From: Chloroflexota bacterium | GTDB taxonomy: Bacteria; Chloroflexota; Dehalococcoidia; UBA3495 | Direction of reading: 5' to 3' | Assembly (NCBI GenBank): GCA_022563275.1 | Contig: JADFNR010000145.1 | Coordinates: 1 to 7,942 of the forward strand | Length of the DNA: 7,942 bases | Shown: piece by piece, positions 6,773 through 7,942 of the stretch | How positions within the stretch are numbered: position 1 is the first letter of the stretch | Layout: each line of letters begins with the position of its first letter | Translations under genes and position numbers: made by a program | Notes under the pieces: model-generated | What the model saw: only the letters and a program-made list of their open reading frames with translations | The model's database searches: none | Told to the model about the DNA's origin: nothing

Positions 6773-7714
6773 CTATTCTCCCGCCTGTTCGACCCGGGCC
6801 ACGGCTTCCGCCTTCTCCTGGTCGCGGCGGGCGCAGATTTCGGACCATTCCAGCAATTTGCGAGCCCGGGCCGCCTCGTAACGGTCGACGATCTTGCCGT
6901 CGATCTCGGCCCAGGTCCGTCCCGAAATTTCTAACTCCCGGTATTGTTCCAGCACTCGGCGGGCTTCTTCGGCCTCGTCCGGGGTCGGGGTGAACCCCCG
7001 GGTCTGCGGCTCCACCACGTTGGGATGAAGCCCGCCGCCCACCCGGAAGCCGCATCTGCGGGCGGCCTCGGCCTCCTGGAAAGCGCGGTCGGGGTCGCCG
7101 ACGCTGCCGGTGGTGTTGGCCGTGAACGGCGCGGTATGAGGCTCAAGGTCTAGGGCCCGGGCGGCCAATTCCACTTCGCCCTTGCCGTAGACGAACTGGT
7201 CGAATCCCACGAACATCTCCACCCCAAGGTCTCGGGACATGTCGTAGCCGCCGGCGCCGCCGAATTCTCTTACCCGCGGGCTGGCGGAGGCGATATCGTA
7301 GGCGTTGGCCACTCCCACTGATGTCTCGATGTTGGCCCCGATCTCCACCGTTCCGGGACGTATCCCCCGTTCCCGCTCCAGCCGGGTGATGATTCGGTCC
7401 AGCTTCTCGATCTCCTCGGCGTATTCCGCCTTGGGATAATTGACCTTGGCCAGTCCCGGCCAGACGATGCCTTCCAGGTCCGCTTGGACCAGGTCGTGAT
7501 TGATACGGGTGAACGCCTCGGCGCCGCCCTTGGTGACGTTGGCGATGGCATCCTTGATCAGGGTCCTGGCATAACCTTTCATGTGTTGGGGCACCGAGTC
7601 TTCTAGATCGAGGTTGATGAAGTCGCAGCCCCTTCGCCAGGCGTTGTCCACGAACCGTGGGGTGACCACCGGCATGGTCAGGCCCGAACGGTGCACCGCT
7701 ATCTCTTTAGCCAT
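6773..7714 (-). CDS. CoA-ester lyase paralogue, CitE / HpcH-HpaI family (second gene of the cluster)
   Basis: This 313-residue protein is a clear but divergent paralogue of the downstream gene. It begins HRSGLTMPVVTPRFVDNAWR (8-27), matching the neighbour's RRSNLMVPVTNARFVGEAWR. It keeps NLDLEDSV (34-41), TRIN (69-72, R70), WPGLAKVNYPKAE, the expected metal ligand E130 in ANIETSVGV, and an Asp at D158 in GGYDMSRDLG. The usual E-D-L around the second ligand is here G-Y-D-M, and the late loop is GFRVGGGLHPNVVEP rather than I-C-P-H-P. The substrate pocket therefore probably differs from that of the neighbour. The C-terminus ends with an Arg/Glu/Lys-rich helix containing CARRDQEKAEA (294-304). 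The ATG has a strong Shine-Dalgarno, and the preceding lyase fragment stops 21 nt upstream. It could be a catalytic enzyme with another substrate or a partner subunit in a mixed oligomer. Confidence 0.88.
   Translation of the reverse strand: MAKEIAVHRSGLTMPVVTPRFVDNAWRRGCDFINLDLEDSVPQHMKGYARTLIKDAIANVTKGGAEAFTRINHDLVQADLEGIVWPGLAKVNYPKAEYAEEIEKLDRIITRLERERGIRPGTVEIGANIETSVGVANAYDIASASPRVREFGGAGGYDMSRDLGVEMFVGFDQFVYGKGEVELAARALDLEPHTAPFTANTTGSVGDPDRAFQEAEAARRCGFRVGGGLHPNVVEPQTRGFTPTPDEAEEARRVLEQYRELEISGRTWAEIDGKIVDRYEAARARKLLEWSEICARRDQEKAEAVARVEQAGE
6778..6782 (-). promoter_or_regulatory. Shine-Dalgarno of the third lyase gene, inside the end of the second
   Basis: On the minus strand GGGAG (6782-6778) lies 8 nt before the ATG at 6769, within the last codons of the upstream gene. 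The run TAG-GAG-ATG places stop and start only 3 nt apart. A ribosome ending the upstream gene can restart directly, which would keep the two lyases in fixed ratio. Confidence 0.7.
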
Positions 7715-7719
7715 CGAAT

Positions 7720-7726
7720 CTCCCCC
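7720..7726 (-). promoter_or_regulatory. Strong Shine-Dalgarno of the second lyase gene
   Basis: On the minus strand GGGGGAG (7726-7720) lies 5 nt before the ATG at 7714. It fixes this start, and the gene lies only 21 nt after the stop of the preceding lyase gene, without room for a separate promoter. Confidence 0.7.
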
Positions 7727-7735
7727 GTGGTGAAA

Positions 7736-7942
7736 CTAGGGCGCCGGCACCGGACGCCCGTCCTTGGCGTCGGCCTTGGTCTGGTCATGGAGCGCGCAAG
7801 CAGAGGCCCGGTCGATGATGGCCTGGGCTTGCAGCGCCGCTCCGGCGTCGATGATCCGGTTTTCCCGGCGGATGGAGGCCGCGCCTTCCGTGACCGCGGC
7901 CTGATATCGTTCCAGCAACTCCTTAGCCTCATCCACCTCTTG
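7736..7942 (-). CDS. C-terminal fragment of a further CitE-like CoA-ester lyase (cut by window edge)
   Basis: The frame is open from the right edge to TAG at 7738-7736 and gives 68 residues beginning QEVDEAKELLERYQAA. It corresponds to the C-terminal lid region of the two following genes: an A-x-x-x-L-E-x-Y helix, a Gly (EGAASI), ENRIID aligning with GRMID and GKIVD, then a helix ending ASACALHDQTKADAKDG. The near-terminal CALHDQTKADA matches CARRDQEKAEA and CASRDAEKKTA of its neighbours, so it is very likely the first visible member of the same paralogue cluster. An in-frame GTG at 7936 is not taken as a start, since the homology implies the main barrel lies outside the window. Its active-site residues cannot be seen. 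Confidence 0.75.
   Translation of the reverse strand, partial: QEVDEAKELLERYQAAVTEGAASIRRENRIIDAGAALQAQAIIDRASACALHDQTKADAKDGRPVPAP

Noticed and set aside
7736..7936. A separate 66-residue small gene starting at GTG 7936
   Set aside because: The frame stays open to the window edge and matches the C-terminus of the neighbouring lyases, so it is the end of a larger gene.

Overview
The window is GC-rich bacterial DNA with tightly packed genes. It carries six protein-coding genes, two of them cut by the window edges, and one long intergenic region. No RNA gene, CRISPR array, transposase or phage gene was seen. The gene content suggests a Gram-positive-like or Chloroflexota lineage: a DnaQ-exonuclease/DinG-helicase fusion, an OGG1-type 8-oxoguanine glycosylase, a one-chain NDP-forming acyl-CoA synthetase, and multiplied CitE-like CoA-ester lyases. 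An uncultured member of the Dehalococcoidia or SAR202 type would fit. This assignment is an inference from gene content and base composition only.

Left part (1-3232, minus strand): a DNA-repair pair. The exonuclease/helicase gene (398-3232) is followed after 18 nt by the start of an 8-oxoguanine DNA glycosylase gene (379 down to the left edge, 126 residues visible). The spacing suggests one transcript.

Middle (3233-3714): a divergent intergenic region of about 480 bp. It holds a plausible promoter for the repair genes and two tandem copies of a CCCCGAT-NN-ATCGGGG palindrome, 24 nt apart. These are either regulator sites or copies of a dispersed hairpin repeat.

Right part (3715-7942): CoA-thioester metabolism. 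A 707-residue NDP-forming acyl-CoA synthetase on the plus strand ends 7 bp from the end of a convergent minus-strand operon. That operon carries at least three tandem CitE/HpcH-HpaI-type CoA-ester lyase paralogues; the first is seen only as its C-terminus at the right edge. All three share an unusual C-terminal signature, C-A-x-x-D-x-x-K. The lyases probably make or cleave a 3-hydroxyacyl- or malyl-type CoA ester. The synthetase could activate the acid or conserve the thioester energy as ATP or GTP. The substrate cannot be told from sequence, and the link between synthetase and lyases rests on adjacency alone.

The most notable points are the three-paralogue lyase cluster with its shared C-terminal motif, the tandem palindromes with two alternative folds, and a DinG-type protein with only three of the four cysteines needed for a standard iron-sulfur cluster.
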